DNA of 64,000 nucleotides, from contig NC_054886.1 of NCBI RefSeq assembly GCF_018320785.1, positions 33,649,732 through 33,713,731 on the forward strand, written 5' to 3'. Under the pieces are notes generated by a model. The model had not been told where the DNA came from. It searched no databases and was given only the letters and a program-made list of their open reading frames with translations. How positions within the stretch are numbered: position 1 is the stretch's first letter; each line of letters starts with the position of its first letter. The translations under genes and the position numbers were made by a program. This DNA comes from Cheilinus undulatus. Taxonomy: Eukaryota; Chordata; Actinopteri; Labriformes; Labridae. Positions 53,716 to 63,586 of the stretch are shown in pieces.

Positions 53716-55503
53716 CACAGGTGTCAAACTGAAGGCACGGGGGCCAAATCCGGCCCACAGAACGATTATATCCGGTCTGCAAGATCATATCATATTTGTA
53801 TTATAACTGGCCCACCAGTATGAAGTGTGCAGATTTCCTCCAGTATAATAATGTAAACTTCAACTTGATTATTCAAAATATCCTTATCAAGCTAAAATTC
53901 TGAAAAAGTGAAGAGAAAGAAAGATTTCATAAAAAGTCAAGAATGTGGGGAAAAAATTTGTTTTATTTCATATTTTCAATTTTGCATCTCAAGATTACGA
54001 CTCAAACTTATGATTTTGACTTTTCATTTCAAATTTTGACCTTTTCCATTTATAATTTGGACTTTATATATTACATTTTTATCTTCTGGATCCCCAATTT
54101 TAAATTCTAAGTCATATTTTGACCTTTTCAACTCCACATTTTGACTTTTAAACACATGATTTCAATTTTTACTCATATTTTGACTTTTTAAATTAATCAT
54201 TTTTACATTTTATATCATATTTTTACCTTTTAAACTGCCAAGTTTGAATTTAAATCATATTTTTAATTTTTTAAAGTCATCATTTTGAAGTCTTGCTTAT
54301 ATTTTCACATGTTCAACTTCCAACTTTGGCTTTTTAATCCCATATTTTGAAATAAGACACACAATTTAAAATGTTAAGTAATATTTTGACTTTAAGACTC
54401 ATTATTTCAATTTTGTCTCATATCTAACATTTTTAATTCATACTTTTTACTTTTGGAACATATTTTTACCTTTAACACTCCCAATTTTGAATTTAAAGGT
54501 GCAGTGTGTAGAAGTTGGCAGCATTTAGCCGAACAGAAACGGTGTAAATGGGATATAATGTTTATATATTTATGCGAAGTATGTTAAAATAAGTGCACAA
54601 TCATCCCCTTAAAACTTTCGTTTTCTTTTTACAAAATTAGAAAAAGCTTTTTTAAATTTACATTACCGCGGGTTGCCCTCACGGAGGCTGACATAACAAA
54701 CCACCATGTTGTCTACGTCAATGTTTTGAAGACAGAAAGAGCGAAACGCGGTTTTTAAATACGAACCTGCCTGTCGGTCCTGAAATCCACCTGGAAGGCA
54801 GGCGGAGAAGAAGACTGACCTATAATTTATAAAAAATAATGGTTACAAAAATGAATGAATAAACCCTCACCTCGTCACTGCTGTAAATGATGTCCGGTTA
54901 ACGATCCTTTTTGGTCTTCACAGGCTCTCATCTCTTAGTGATGTGATGTTTTAGTAACAGATGGGCGTGTTCTAAAATCTGACTGCTGGATGTGGCTAAA
55001 ATTCCAATTTCTACACACTGCACCTTTAAATCATATTTTTAACTTTTCAAGTCATCATTTTGAATTCTAGTCCACATTTTCACATTTTTAACTCCTAGTT
55101 TTGGCTTTTTCATCCCACATTTTGAACTATCAGACTCACAATTTCAAATTTTAAGTCATATTTTGACTTTTAAACTCATGATTTAAAATTTGATCTCACA
55201 TTTTGACCTTTCAAACGTATGATTTCAACTTTCTCCTTGTATATATGCTCTTTAAAAACATTATTTTTCTATTTTTGATATCGTGTTCTGATGTTTTGAA
55301 CCAATAAATTGGAATTTTTATCTCAGATTTGAGCCTTTAAACTCATCATTTTTACTTTTTTGAAATCATTAGTGCTTTTTACATATTTTATTAAGGGTGA
55401 AAATGAGGTTGACAGTTATGGTTAAATGTTGACCCAGTTAGGTTCTCAGGTCAGACCTAAATCCAGAATCTGGCCCCTGCTGTGACTGCGTTTGACATCC
55501 CTG
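53716..55503. mobile_element. hAT-type non-autonomous element with ATTTTGACTTTT array
   Basis: Ends CACAGGTGTCAAACT and, inverted, CAGGGATGTCAAAC, with a perfect 8-bp duplication TGCTAGAG (53708-53715 and 55504-55511). GPCR copy B keeps the empty site (CTGCTAGAGCGATGG, near 61667). From about 53940 to 55400 the interior is a degenerate array of roughly 30-bp units around ATTTTGACTTTT and AACTCA, interrupted by the TTAA MITE at 54497-55025. No transposase frame. Confidence 0.9.
54497..55025. mobile_element. piggyBac-like MITE nested in the hAT element
   Basis: Perfect 17-bp inverted ends AGGTGCAGTGTGTAGAA (54497-54513 and 55009-55025), extending to about 22 bp with one mismatch, and TTAA on both sides (54493-54496, 55026-55029). 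TTAA targets are typical of piggyBac-type elements. The 529-bp body is clearly different from the surrounding ATTTTGAC array and has higher GC. No open frame of note. Confidence 0.88.
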
Positions 55504-55598
55504 TGCTAGAGAGATGGAGAGAGAAGGTAGGTTTTTTGCTTTATTTGATTTCAACAAGTTAAAAAAGATTCGCCATCTGCTCACAGCTACACTACTAT

Positions 55599-55885
55599 GG
55601 AAGAGGATTAGGGCAATTTTCGAAGGAGAAAATAATTTTGGACAAATCAAGACTTAAGTGGAAATGACGAGAAAAAAGTCAAAACTTTGAGAAAAAAGTC
55701 AAAATTTTGCGAATAAAGACGAAATTTCAAGAAAAAAAGTTGTAACTAGTTATCACTAACGGCGGATCATAGAGGCTGTGTGTTTATGTGGCAAAGAGAG
55801 AGAATCTCTTTTTTGTTAAATCCAACTTTAATCTTTACTTGTCCAAAATTATTTTCTCCTTCGAAAATGGCCCTAATCCTCTTCC
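55599..55885. mobile_element. Foldback MITE in GPCR copy A intron
   Basis: Long inverted arms: GGAAGAGGATTAGGGC at 55599 and its inverse GCCCTAATCCTCTTCC ending at 55885, with matching sequence through CTCCTTCGAAAA and GGAGAAAATAATTTTGGACA. Between the arms are AAAAAAGTCAAAA-type repeats. The paralogue lies at 61760-62050. The same end motif appears in LAAO intron 7 near 27722. Confidence 0.75.
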
Positions 55886-56500
55886 GTACCACTACAACCT
55901 CTCATCCAAATGGAGCCCAGTCCTGTCCCCAGTCCTGTCAACAGATCTGATTTTTCCAAAGCAAGACCAAACTTTCTGACAGTTTCTGTCATTGCCGGGT
56001 CTTAGCGAAACTTAATGATTTTTGCCTTGTATACAAGGCTTCCTCCCCTGATTGAGCCACAAAAAAATATACTCTCGTCCTTCCTACATAACGGAAATTC
56101 TTCCACGTACGCGGATAAATGAGGGGATAATCTCGTGACTGATGTAACCCCCTAAATATTTTCACATTTTGATGCCAAATTGGTTTCAAATGATTTTATG
56201 ACAATGAGGCCATACAAAATATCAAGGCTGAAAAAGGACATTTTGGTTGTTTCAGTTTATTTGCCAAATAAATAACAACTTTTTAATTTTGAATAAATTT
56301 TCGCAAAAAAAAATCAAAATATTTATGCTTTCCCATTTTTATGACAGGGTCATATACAGCCTTATATTCTAAATGGTGGCCCCTACTATTTAATTTTTTG
56401 TCTTGCTGCTGCTCTAAGTGCAATGTTCCAAGTCAATTTTTGTAAAACAAAGGGTAGATTGATGAAAATGATTACAATTATATGATGAAAGGACACTCAC

Positions 56501-56600
56501 CTTTATAATGCGTGTCTGATCATTAGTGCAGTCCAGATTCAGACCACTGCTCTCTGATGTCTGAGCCTCACATTTAGTAATGCTTCTGAGTTTGTTTATT
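56501..56600 (-). other. Probable 5' UTR exon of GPCR copy A
   Basis: On the minus strand a conserved stretch ends CATTATAAAG|GTGAGTGTCC, a strong splice donor at 56500-56496. Copy B has the same stretch at 62612-62710 with the same donor. The two regions stay similar although the introns between this exon and the coding exon are full of different insertions. Spliced to the acceptor just upstream of the MSS start codon, it would give a two-exon transcript. The 5' end is not defined. Confidence 0.55.
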
Positions 56601-57132
56601 CATGAGACTCAGGTCTCAGAATGACAGAAGCAGGGGGTCGCACTTTGAAATGATGGAATTGCACGTTTTTTCTTGAAAATCATGGAAGACAAATTTTCTT
56701 CTCACAGGTCACACAGGCAGGGTCAAATGCTAGAGTAAAAATGTTATACTGACAGAATAGGAGCTGTGATAAGTGGTGGAAAAATGTTTTTGATTCAGCT
56801 TTTATGTGTGTGACATAACCACATCATTATCACACCTTGCATCAAGCTTTCCACACCTGTTCTATCATTTAGTCCATCTGTCCATTATCTCTGACCAGAT
56901 TCAAATCTCATGCAAAGAAGCACAGGTGCTTTAGAAAGCATCTGTCTTGTGTATTTATGGACTGAACAGACATGACTGTGTCCAACAAAAGAGTTTTAAA
57001 TGATAAATGACATGCGTGACCACAGCATCACTCACATAACCCTGCTATTAGACCTGCTTCTATCCACATGCTCCTATGTAATGCAGGGATATTAGATGAT
57101 GTCAAGTCAGTGGTTTCAGTTTTAGAATTCAA
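56601..57132 (-). promoter_or_regulatory. Upstream (promoter-side) region of GPCR copy A
   Basis: Shares blocks with 62710-63010 and 63590-63700 upstream of copy B, including GCACAGGTGCTTTAGAAAGC. An ATGAATAAACAA word just before the exon could be TATA-like. No transcription-factor site is claimed. Confidence 0.35.
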
Positions 57133-57823
57133 CCCTTTGGGCGCCAGAGTTTTTTCAAGAAAATATTCAGTTGTGATATCAAGTTTTTAAAAGGCTGTAG
57201 CTTGGAAGGGTTTAGGGATAAAGGCATACTGTAAATGAGAAAACTCTTCAGTATGACCCAAAGTTTTTGGTGGGAGTAAATTCACGCATCTAATTTGTAT
57301 ATTCTGATGTCACCAGGTGGCCTCCACCGTCACTGCTTCTGACACATCTGCCCCTACCTCCGCTGTGTTTTTAAAATTCCCACTACCTCCATCAATATTC
57401 ATGTTTTGACCACCCCCGCAACCCCCACCATGTACCCACCCCGGCTACAGTGACAAAAAGCATCGGCTTCAGTATGTGCTGCTTGTGGACTCTCATGGCA
57501 CACGGAGTCGCTGTGGAATATTCCTCTTTTCCTCCCAGCAATATGAGTATTTTCGCTAAAATTCGCTCTCTTTCTCTCTGTTACACTCCGACTACAACCA
57601 CTTCTACCACTTCCTCGTCTCCTCGACCAGCGGTGCGTCTTCAAACTCTCTCCAAAACTTTGAATAGAAACACGCTCACAAATGCTGCTGGGATTTAAGT
57701 TATTCATGTCTGCCATCTTCTGGTGTAAAGTAGTTACAACATTAGGCACCATATTTGCAACTACAGCCCGTTTAATTCAGCAATGTTGCTTGTCGCAATT
57801 TTGTGACTTTGGTGCTTAAAGGG
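57133..57823. mobile_element. piggyBac-like MITE upstream of GPCR copy A
   Basis: Ends CCCTTTGGGCGCCAGAG and, inverted, CCCTTTAAGCACCAAAG. TTAA follows at 57824-57827 and TCAA (one base changed) precedes. Copy B keeps the empty TTAA site (ACTTTAATATGATT, near 63700-63713). 691 bp. An open frame at 57450-57698 has no transposase motif. Confidence 0.82.
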
Positions 57824-57995
57824 TTAATATGAGAAATGGTAAAATGGTACATGTGACAGAATCAGCTTTACTGGCTAGATATGGTAACACAACAAGAAAT
57901 TTGACTCCAGTTAGCTTTGCTCTCAATGTAATGAACTAAGCATTATCAGAATTGGATATATACAAGCTCATGTTAGGTATTTTTTCTAGTACATA

Positions 57996-59108
57996 CAGTA
58001 CTGTGCAGAAGTTTTAGGCATGTTTGGGCCAAAATTTTAGGCTGAAGTGAGGCATGTAATGGCAAGTACACCCATCTGAGGGCCCCATTGGGTGGGAAGG
58101 AGGGTTGACACAACCCAGGTCATGCTCTGGATGTCTTTGTACATTACCAAGGGCATGGGAAAATAATCTGATGAAAACAAAACAAAAACCACAGCTTTAG
58201 GGCAGAGTTATGGGTTGATGTAGCGCTTAAACATAGCCTAGGGTACTGTTACCCCGAATTTCCATATTCAGTGTGTGTGCCACGCACCAAAGCGCAGCAG
58301 GTTTGCTCTGACCGAAAGGCGAGTGACCTCGCCCACTGGAAGCAAGTCTAGAGCGCATTGCCGCAGTGCACAAGCCCTGATCAGCAGGAAGAGATCATGG
58401 GAGAACTAGGAGTTCACGCAGGAATAGTATGTCAACAGCGGACTATTTAACCTTTTGGGGTTAATTTATCTTCCTTTCCAGTATAAGTCCATGATATTAT
58501 TGCTTCTACTATTGAGTGAGTGCATTAGGAAGTTAAAAAGTTAATGTCTGCTTAAAGGATCTGTGGTTTTATGCAAAAATCTTTGGCTAAATATCCCCAA
58601 AAGTTAACTTTTCCTTATCAATGGCGCCATTGTAGCTCTGTGACCCACTGACCTCTCGGTGACCCTTTGCTTTTGCTGCAGGATGAGACGTAATGTTGAT
58701 ATGGTGATGATTTATGATTGGGAGTCTGTGCATTCATTTTTATTTTGAAAGAACCGGATGTTCTCCGCAGTACGATTCGCTGGCGTTCCGTGGCGCGCAC
58801 GCTGTATATTGAAATTGGGGGTTAGGGCAGGTAGGAAGGTTGCCACAACCCCGTGGTTGTCGTGTGTATGTTCTAAGCACCTGAGAACTGTTGGTGGTTG
58901 CTGGGCGTATTACCAGGGGTGCAAAGGCCCGGACAAAAGAAATGCTGTAAAGTGCGACCTTGGCTGCTAAGTGACACATCTACACCTCAAATGTGTCGAC
59001 ACTGACTCTGGCTGCCTTCCCTCCTCTCTTCAGCACAGAATTGTGGAACATCAGGACCTGTGAAGAACCGTTAGTGCTCTACATGCCTAAAACTTCTTTG
59101 CAGTACTG
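57996..59108. mobile_element. Tc1/mariner-type MITE, complete, with nested insertion
   Basis: Left end CAGTACTGTGCAGAAGTTTT and right end CTTTGCAGTACTG inverted; TA on both sides (57994-57995, 59109-59110). The paralogous region of copy B (near 63885) has a continuous site. A 570-bp second element sits inside (58252-58821). The relative at 29640-30170 lacks it. No transposase. Confidence 0.88.
58252..58821. mobile_element. PIF/Harbinger-like MITE nested in a Tc1-type MITE
   Basis: Ends CCCCGAATTTCCATATTCAG and, inverted, CCCCCAATTTCAATATACAG, similar over about 40 bp. The target duplication TTA (58249-58251 and 58822-58824) is confirmed by the empty site CTGTTAGGG at 29879-29887 in the related element. 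The 3-bp TWA duplication points to PIF/Harbinger. Confidence 0.85.
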
Positions 59109-59228
59109 TATATGTACGTGTACTTTTACCACAGTGAGTTTCTGACAGTATTTAAGATAAAGTAAAGCAGTAAGAGACAGCAATGGATATTTGACATCAA
59201 GCAGGGCTAAGGTGCCTGTTAAATGAAG

Positions 59229-59905
59229 TTAATAATAATAATAATAATGCATCAGACTTATATAGCGCTTTTCAGGGAGATCCAAAGACGCTTTACAGAG
59301 CAAAACAAGAACAAAAACACAACACAAATGGGACAGGAGGAAAAACAAGAATGGTTAGGAGTCTTATGCATTGTTAAACAGGTAAGTTTTGAGTGATTGT
59401 TTGAAAGTGGGCAGAGAGTCAGAGTTTCTGATATGGAGGGGGATTGAGTTCCAGAGGGTGAGGGCGGCGATGGAGAAAGCTCGATCCCCCAAGGTCCGGT
59501 GCTTGGATTTGGTGATGGGATTTAGGAGGTTAGGGTAAGTGGAGTGGAGGTGGCAGGAGGGGCGATGGTGCTGAAGAAGGACTGTGAGGTATGGAGGAGC
59601 CAGGTTATGGAGAGCTTTGTAGGTGATGAGCAAGACCTTGAAATGGATATGCTGTTTTATGGGGAGCCAGTGGAGCTGTTGGAGGACAGGGGTGATGTGG
59701 TCTCTAGAGCAGGTGTGGGTGAGGAGGCGGGCAGCGGAGTTCTGGATGTATTGCAGTTTTTGTAAGTCGGAGGAAAGGAGTCCATAGAGGTGACTGTTGC
59801 AATAATCAAGTCTGAATGAAATGAAAGCATGAATGAATGTTTCAGCAGCAGGGGTTGAGAGTGTGGGACGGAGATGGGCGATTTCTTTTCCCTGACACTC
59901 TGTGA
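59229..59905 (-). mobile_element. LINE (L2-like) ORF2 C-terminus and 3' tail
   Basis: The minus-strand translation contains FRLDYCNSHLYGL, LQYIQNSAARLLTHT, LHWLPI, VLLITYKALHNLAPPYL and DRAFSIAALTLWNSIPL. This is the reverse-transcriptase C-terminus of L2/Jockey-type LINEs. After the stop at about 59364 the 3' tail ends in a short (ATT)n run (59229-59248), the usual tail of these elements. The frame is interrupted near 59650. It is 5' truncated, as most LINE copies are, and abuts the 3' end of GPCR copy B. Confidence 0.88.
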
Positions 59906-59948
59906 TGGTTGAGTGGTCATCAGAGTGACACGCTAAGGACTTATCATT

Positions 59949-60806
59949 TTAATGACAACAGAAGAGTTTCCCTGCTCTGTGCAGAAACAGCAGAGGTAAA
60001 ACTAAAGCACTGGGCAAGTCAAACCAGTTGACAGAAACCAAAGCCAAACATCCAGCATTGTAACTCAACAGATCTGATTTTTCCAAAGCAAGACCAATAA
60101 TAGTGGCTGTGAACCACAACAACAGAGCTGCCATTATTGCCACGATGGTGTAGAAGGCTCTTTGCTTTGTCTGATCCACCCTGTCCCTGTTCCCTTCCAC
60201 ATCCCCAGGACCTGGACGAATCAGAACAAAGAGAACGTGAAGGCTGCAAAAAGAAGTAATGATTAGAGAGACACACAGTAAGCAGAAATATCCAACATAA
60301 GGAAGATCACTTCCCATACCCATCATTCCACTCCATGTGAAGGAAAAGAGCCAAACCCATACTGTGCTAACATTACGTATCTTGACCCCCCCTGAATGTC
60401 TCAGCTTGAGGTACAGCACAGGGTGAACAACAGCCAGGTACCGCTCCACACAGGTTAGAATGTGAAAGCCCAGCTGTGCAGGAAAAACAACACAGCCCAA
60501 ATAAAACCCTACTGTCATCACCTCTGAATTACCAGTGTACCTGCTACCCAAGAACATGGTGCTTCCCAACAGTAAGATCATCTCTAGAGCAATCATGTGG
60601 TAGGTGAAGATGTCCGAGTGGCTTGCTGTAGCAAAGGAGCGCTGTTGGCACCATTGTTGGTAACCTCGGTAGAGGACGAGGATGCAGAGAGGGAGGATGA
60701 GGATGATTCTGTTGATGGTGTAGGCGACGGCGAGGTTTGTCCCTTCCAAAGACTCTGCACAGTGGATCATATAAATGTTTGTGGAGGATGACGAGTTGCT
60801 TGACAT
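59949..60806 (-). CDS. Divergent class A (rhodopsin-like) GPCR, copy B
   Basis: 285 aa, same length as copy A and similar along its whole length. Starts MSSNSSSSTNIYM at 60806 (the CTTAAAG acceptor is again just upstream, so the ATG at 60860 is not used). ERY at 121-123; TM7 reads SVNWFDLPSALVLP without NPxxY; tail HRAGKLFCCH. Changes from copy A cluster in the N-terminus, the TM4-TM5 loop (MGSDLPYVGYF), the third intracellular loop and TM6 (LLLWFTATIIGLALEKSDLL). A ligand-binding difference is possible but not shown. The 3' UTR would run straight into the L2-like LINE. A non-coding exon lies at 62612-62710. Confidence 0.85.
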   Translation of the reverse strand: MSSNSSSSTNIYMIHCAESLEGTNLAVAYTINRIILILPLCILVLYRGYQQWCQQRSFATASHSDIFTYHMIALEMILLLGSTMFLGSRYTGNSEVMTVGFYLGCVVFPAQLGFHILTCVERYLAVVHPVLYLKLRHSGGVKIRNVSTVWVWLFSFTWSGMMGMGSDLPYVGYFCLLCVSLIITSFCSLHVLFVLIRPGPGDVEGNRDRVDQTKQRAFYTIVAIMAALLLWFTATIIGLALEKSDLLSYNAGCLALVSVNWFDLPSALVLPLLFLHRAGKLFCCH

Positions 60807-60879
60807 ATTTGGTCCATGTGCTTTAAGGGGAAGTAAACAATCATTAATCACCAGCTGCACAAGACAGCAGACCAGACAC

Positions 60880-61670
60880 CATCAGGGTTTTTGAGTCTTT
60901 AAGTCACTGTTTGTAGACTTGAATATGGGCATTAGTCTGTGTTTCCTGGGGAAATAATTAGGGATGTTCCAATACCATCTTTTTCCTTCCTGATACAATG
61001 CCGATACCAAGGTTTTGGTCATTGGCTGATACCGAGTACTTATGCGATACTTTAGACCTATATCTGACCCAAAACATGGCTCAACAAATAGAATCATAAT
61101 GTACAGAATCTCTGTGACCCTAAAGTTGTTTTCTGCTAAATATTAAAATAACAATTACACGGGGGCTGCATCACAGGCTCTTTATCTATCTCCTTTATGC
61201 TCTACTTAGGCAGCATCACGTGATTACAGAGCAGCCTGCAACTGGCTGACAGACCTAAACAAATATGGCGGTTAGCATTCGAGCTAGCATTTGGGCTATT
61301 GGTAATAAATGGTAGCAAGTGGATTGAAATGGATAAAAAGATATTCAATATCAGGTTTACTGGTCACAAAAGTCACACGAGTTCCAGGCTTGCTAAAAAT
61401 GCCACAAGGGATTCAAGGAGGGATTCAAACACTAACCCCTCACCCATCTTTTATTAAATATTTGCAGTAAAACCAAGGGAGAATGCTAATATGATGCAAT
61501 ACATGATTTAAATGAGGCACATTTAACTTTTGCCATCTTTATGGCAAAGTGTAATATCACTAAAAGGACATACTGTAGATCACACAGTGCACACCAGACA
61601 ACAGCATTATGTTCACCAAACACACTATCTAGGAAGAGAGTGGCTGATACAGATGGCAGCATGTCTGCTA
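60880..61670. other. 5' intron of GPCR copy B
   Basis: Parts match copy A (60880-60945 with 51950-52920 minus the hAT element; 61455-61670 with 53505-53715). Positions 60960-61070 contain CCGATACC/GATACC words typical of a fish hAT-like MITE. No gene is seen. Confidence 0.45.
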
Positions 61671-61759
61671 GAGCGATGGAGAGAGAAGGTAGGTTTTTTG
61701 CTTTATTTGATTTCAACAAGTTACATAGATTCGCCATCTGCTCACGGATCCACTACTAC

Positions 61760-62050
61760 GGAAAAGGATTAGGGTCATTTTCAATGGAGAAAATAATTTT
61801 GGACAAATCGAGATTAAAGTCGAAATGACAAGTATAAAGTTGAAATTTTGACAATAAAGTTGAAACACAGTTTCGAGATTAAAGTCGAAATGACGAGAAA
61901 AAAAAGTTGAAACCCGTTATCACTAACAGCAGATCATAGAGGCTGTGTGTTTGTGTGGCAACGAGAGAGAATCTCTTTTTTGTTAAATACAACTTTAATC
62001 TTGACTTGTCCAAAATCATTTTCTCCTCGAAAATGTCCCTAACCCTCTTC
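61760..62050. mobile_element. Foldback MITE in GPCR copy B intron
   Basis: Paralogue of 55599-55885: arms GGAAAAGGATTAGGG and CCCTAACCCTCTTC with AAAGTCGAAATGAC repeats between. Confidence 0.7.
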
Positions 62051-62611
62051 TGTACCACTACAACCTCTCATACTAATGGAGGCCAGTCCTGTCCATATTT
62101 CTGACAGATTCTGTCATTGCCGGGTCTTAACGATAGTTAACGATTTTTTCCTCCTATTCAAGGCTTCCTCCCCTGATTGAGCCACAAAAAATATACTCTT
62201 GTCCTTCCTACATAACAGAAATTCTTCCACGAACGTGGACAGATGAGCGGTTAATCTTCCGACTGATGCAACCCCTCAATATTTTTACATTTTAATACCA
62301 AACTAATTTCAATTCTTACAGTGAGGCCATACAAAATATTAAGGCTGAAAAGGATGTTTTAGTTGTTTCAGTTTGTATTTTGCCAAAAAAATAAAAATAA
62401 ATTTTTAAGAAGATTTAGAAAAATTTACAAAATATTTATGCTTTCTGGTTTTTATGACAGGGTCATATACAGCCTTATATTCTAAACTGTGACCCCTGCA
62501 AGGTAAGTTTGTCGTCTTGCTGCTGCTCTAAGTGCAATGTTCCAAGTCAATATTTGTAAAACAAAGGGTAGATCGGTGAAAATGATAACCATATGATGAA
62601 AGGACACTCAC

Positions 62612-62710
62612 CTTTATAGTGCGTGTCTGATCATTAGTGCAGTCCAGATTCAGACCACTGCTCTCAGGTGTCTCAGCCTCACACTTAGTAATGCTTCTGA
62701 GTTTGTTTAT
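62612..62710 (-). other. Probable 5' UTR exon of GPCR copy B
   Basis: Minus-strand sequence ending ACTATAAAG|GTGAGTGTCC, matching copy A's exon at 56501-56600. Spliced to the acceptor just upstream of 60806 it removes an intron of about 1.8 kb. Confidence 0.55.
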
Positions 62711-63056
62711 TCATGAGACTCAGGTCTCAGAGTGACAGAAGCAGGGTGTCATGCTGTGAAATGATGGAATTGTTCATGTTTGTCTGAAAATCACTGCAGG
62801 CAAATTTTCTTCTCACAGGTCACACAGGCAGGGTCAAACGTTATTGTAAATATGTTTTACTGACAGAATAGAAGCTGTGATAAGTGGTGCAAAAACGTGT
62901 TAGTTCTATCATCTAGTTCATCTGTCCATTATCTTTGACAAGATTCAAATCTCATGCACAGAAGCACAGGTGCTTTAGAAAGCATCTGTCTTGTGTATTT
63001 ATAGACTGAACAGACATGACTGTGTCCAATGTTAAGTGTATTTTCTGGCAGATCTA

Positions 63057-63584
63057 CAGTGCTTAACAAATGTATTGGACCACCACCCAAAGTAAGGTTT
63101 ATGCCACAGCTGCCCTAAATTAACAGCATTAGTAATTACCAAATCATCTTTATGTTTCTGCAATGGTTAATACACCAATATGTAGAAGCTCTTTAACCCA
63201 AATGATATTTTTTATGCTAAAATATAATTATTGTTATCCATGAATTTTCATATGTACCGATTTACAAAAAAACTGAAAAATAGTAAAGCACATTAATATT
63301 TCTTGATTAATATGTCAAATTATAGTTATTTACTTGCATTCCTAAACAGAAAAATTAGTTTTAGTGGTTGAATGTCATGCTTAATAATTTCTGACTTCTC
63401 AGAGAAGCCCAGTGAGCCAGCTCAAATTTGGGTTAATTCAGTTTGAAATTCCTCATTCCTGTTCAAAGTGGTAAAATGTGGAGAGCTGACTGAAAATGAA
63501 AGCGTCCACATTAAAGCACTTCATGATGCTGGATGGACTCTGAGACAAATATGACAGGTGGTCTAATACATTTGTTAATCACTG
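63057..63584 (+). mobile_element. Mariner-type MITE, copy 3
   Basis: Ends CAGTGCTTAACAAATGTATT and, inverted, CAGTGATTAACAAATGTATT, flanked by TA (63055-63056 and 63585-63586). A transposase start remains around 63472 (KMWRAD in one frame; the related copies read VKCGELTE), followed by GWTLRQI and a stop. It is absent from the equivalent place upstream of GPCR copy A near 56990-57010, so it inserted after that duplication. Confidence 0.85.
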
Positions 63585-63586
63585 TA

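Noticed and set aside
57450-57698. 82-codon Ser/Thr-rich frame
   Set aside because: It lies within the TTAA-bounded MITE, has no transposase or other motif, and is absent from the paralogous region.
60807-60860. Upstream in-frame ATG adding 18 residues to each GPCR (51877-51930 in copy A)
   Set aside because: A pyrimidine tract and CTTAAAG acceptor lie between it and the MSS start in both copies, and a conserved non-coding exon exists upstream, so this part is best read as intron.
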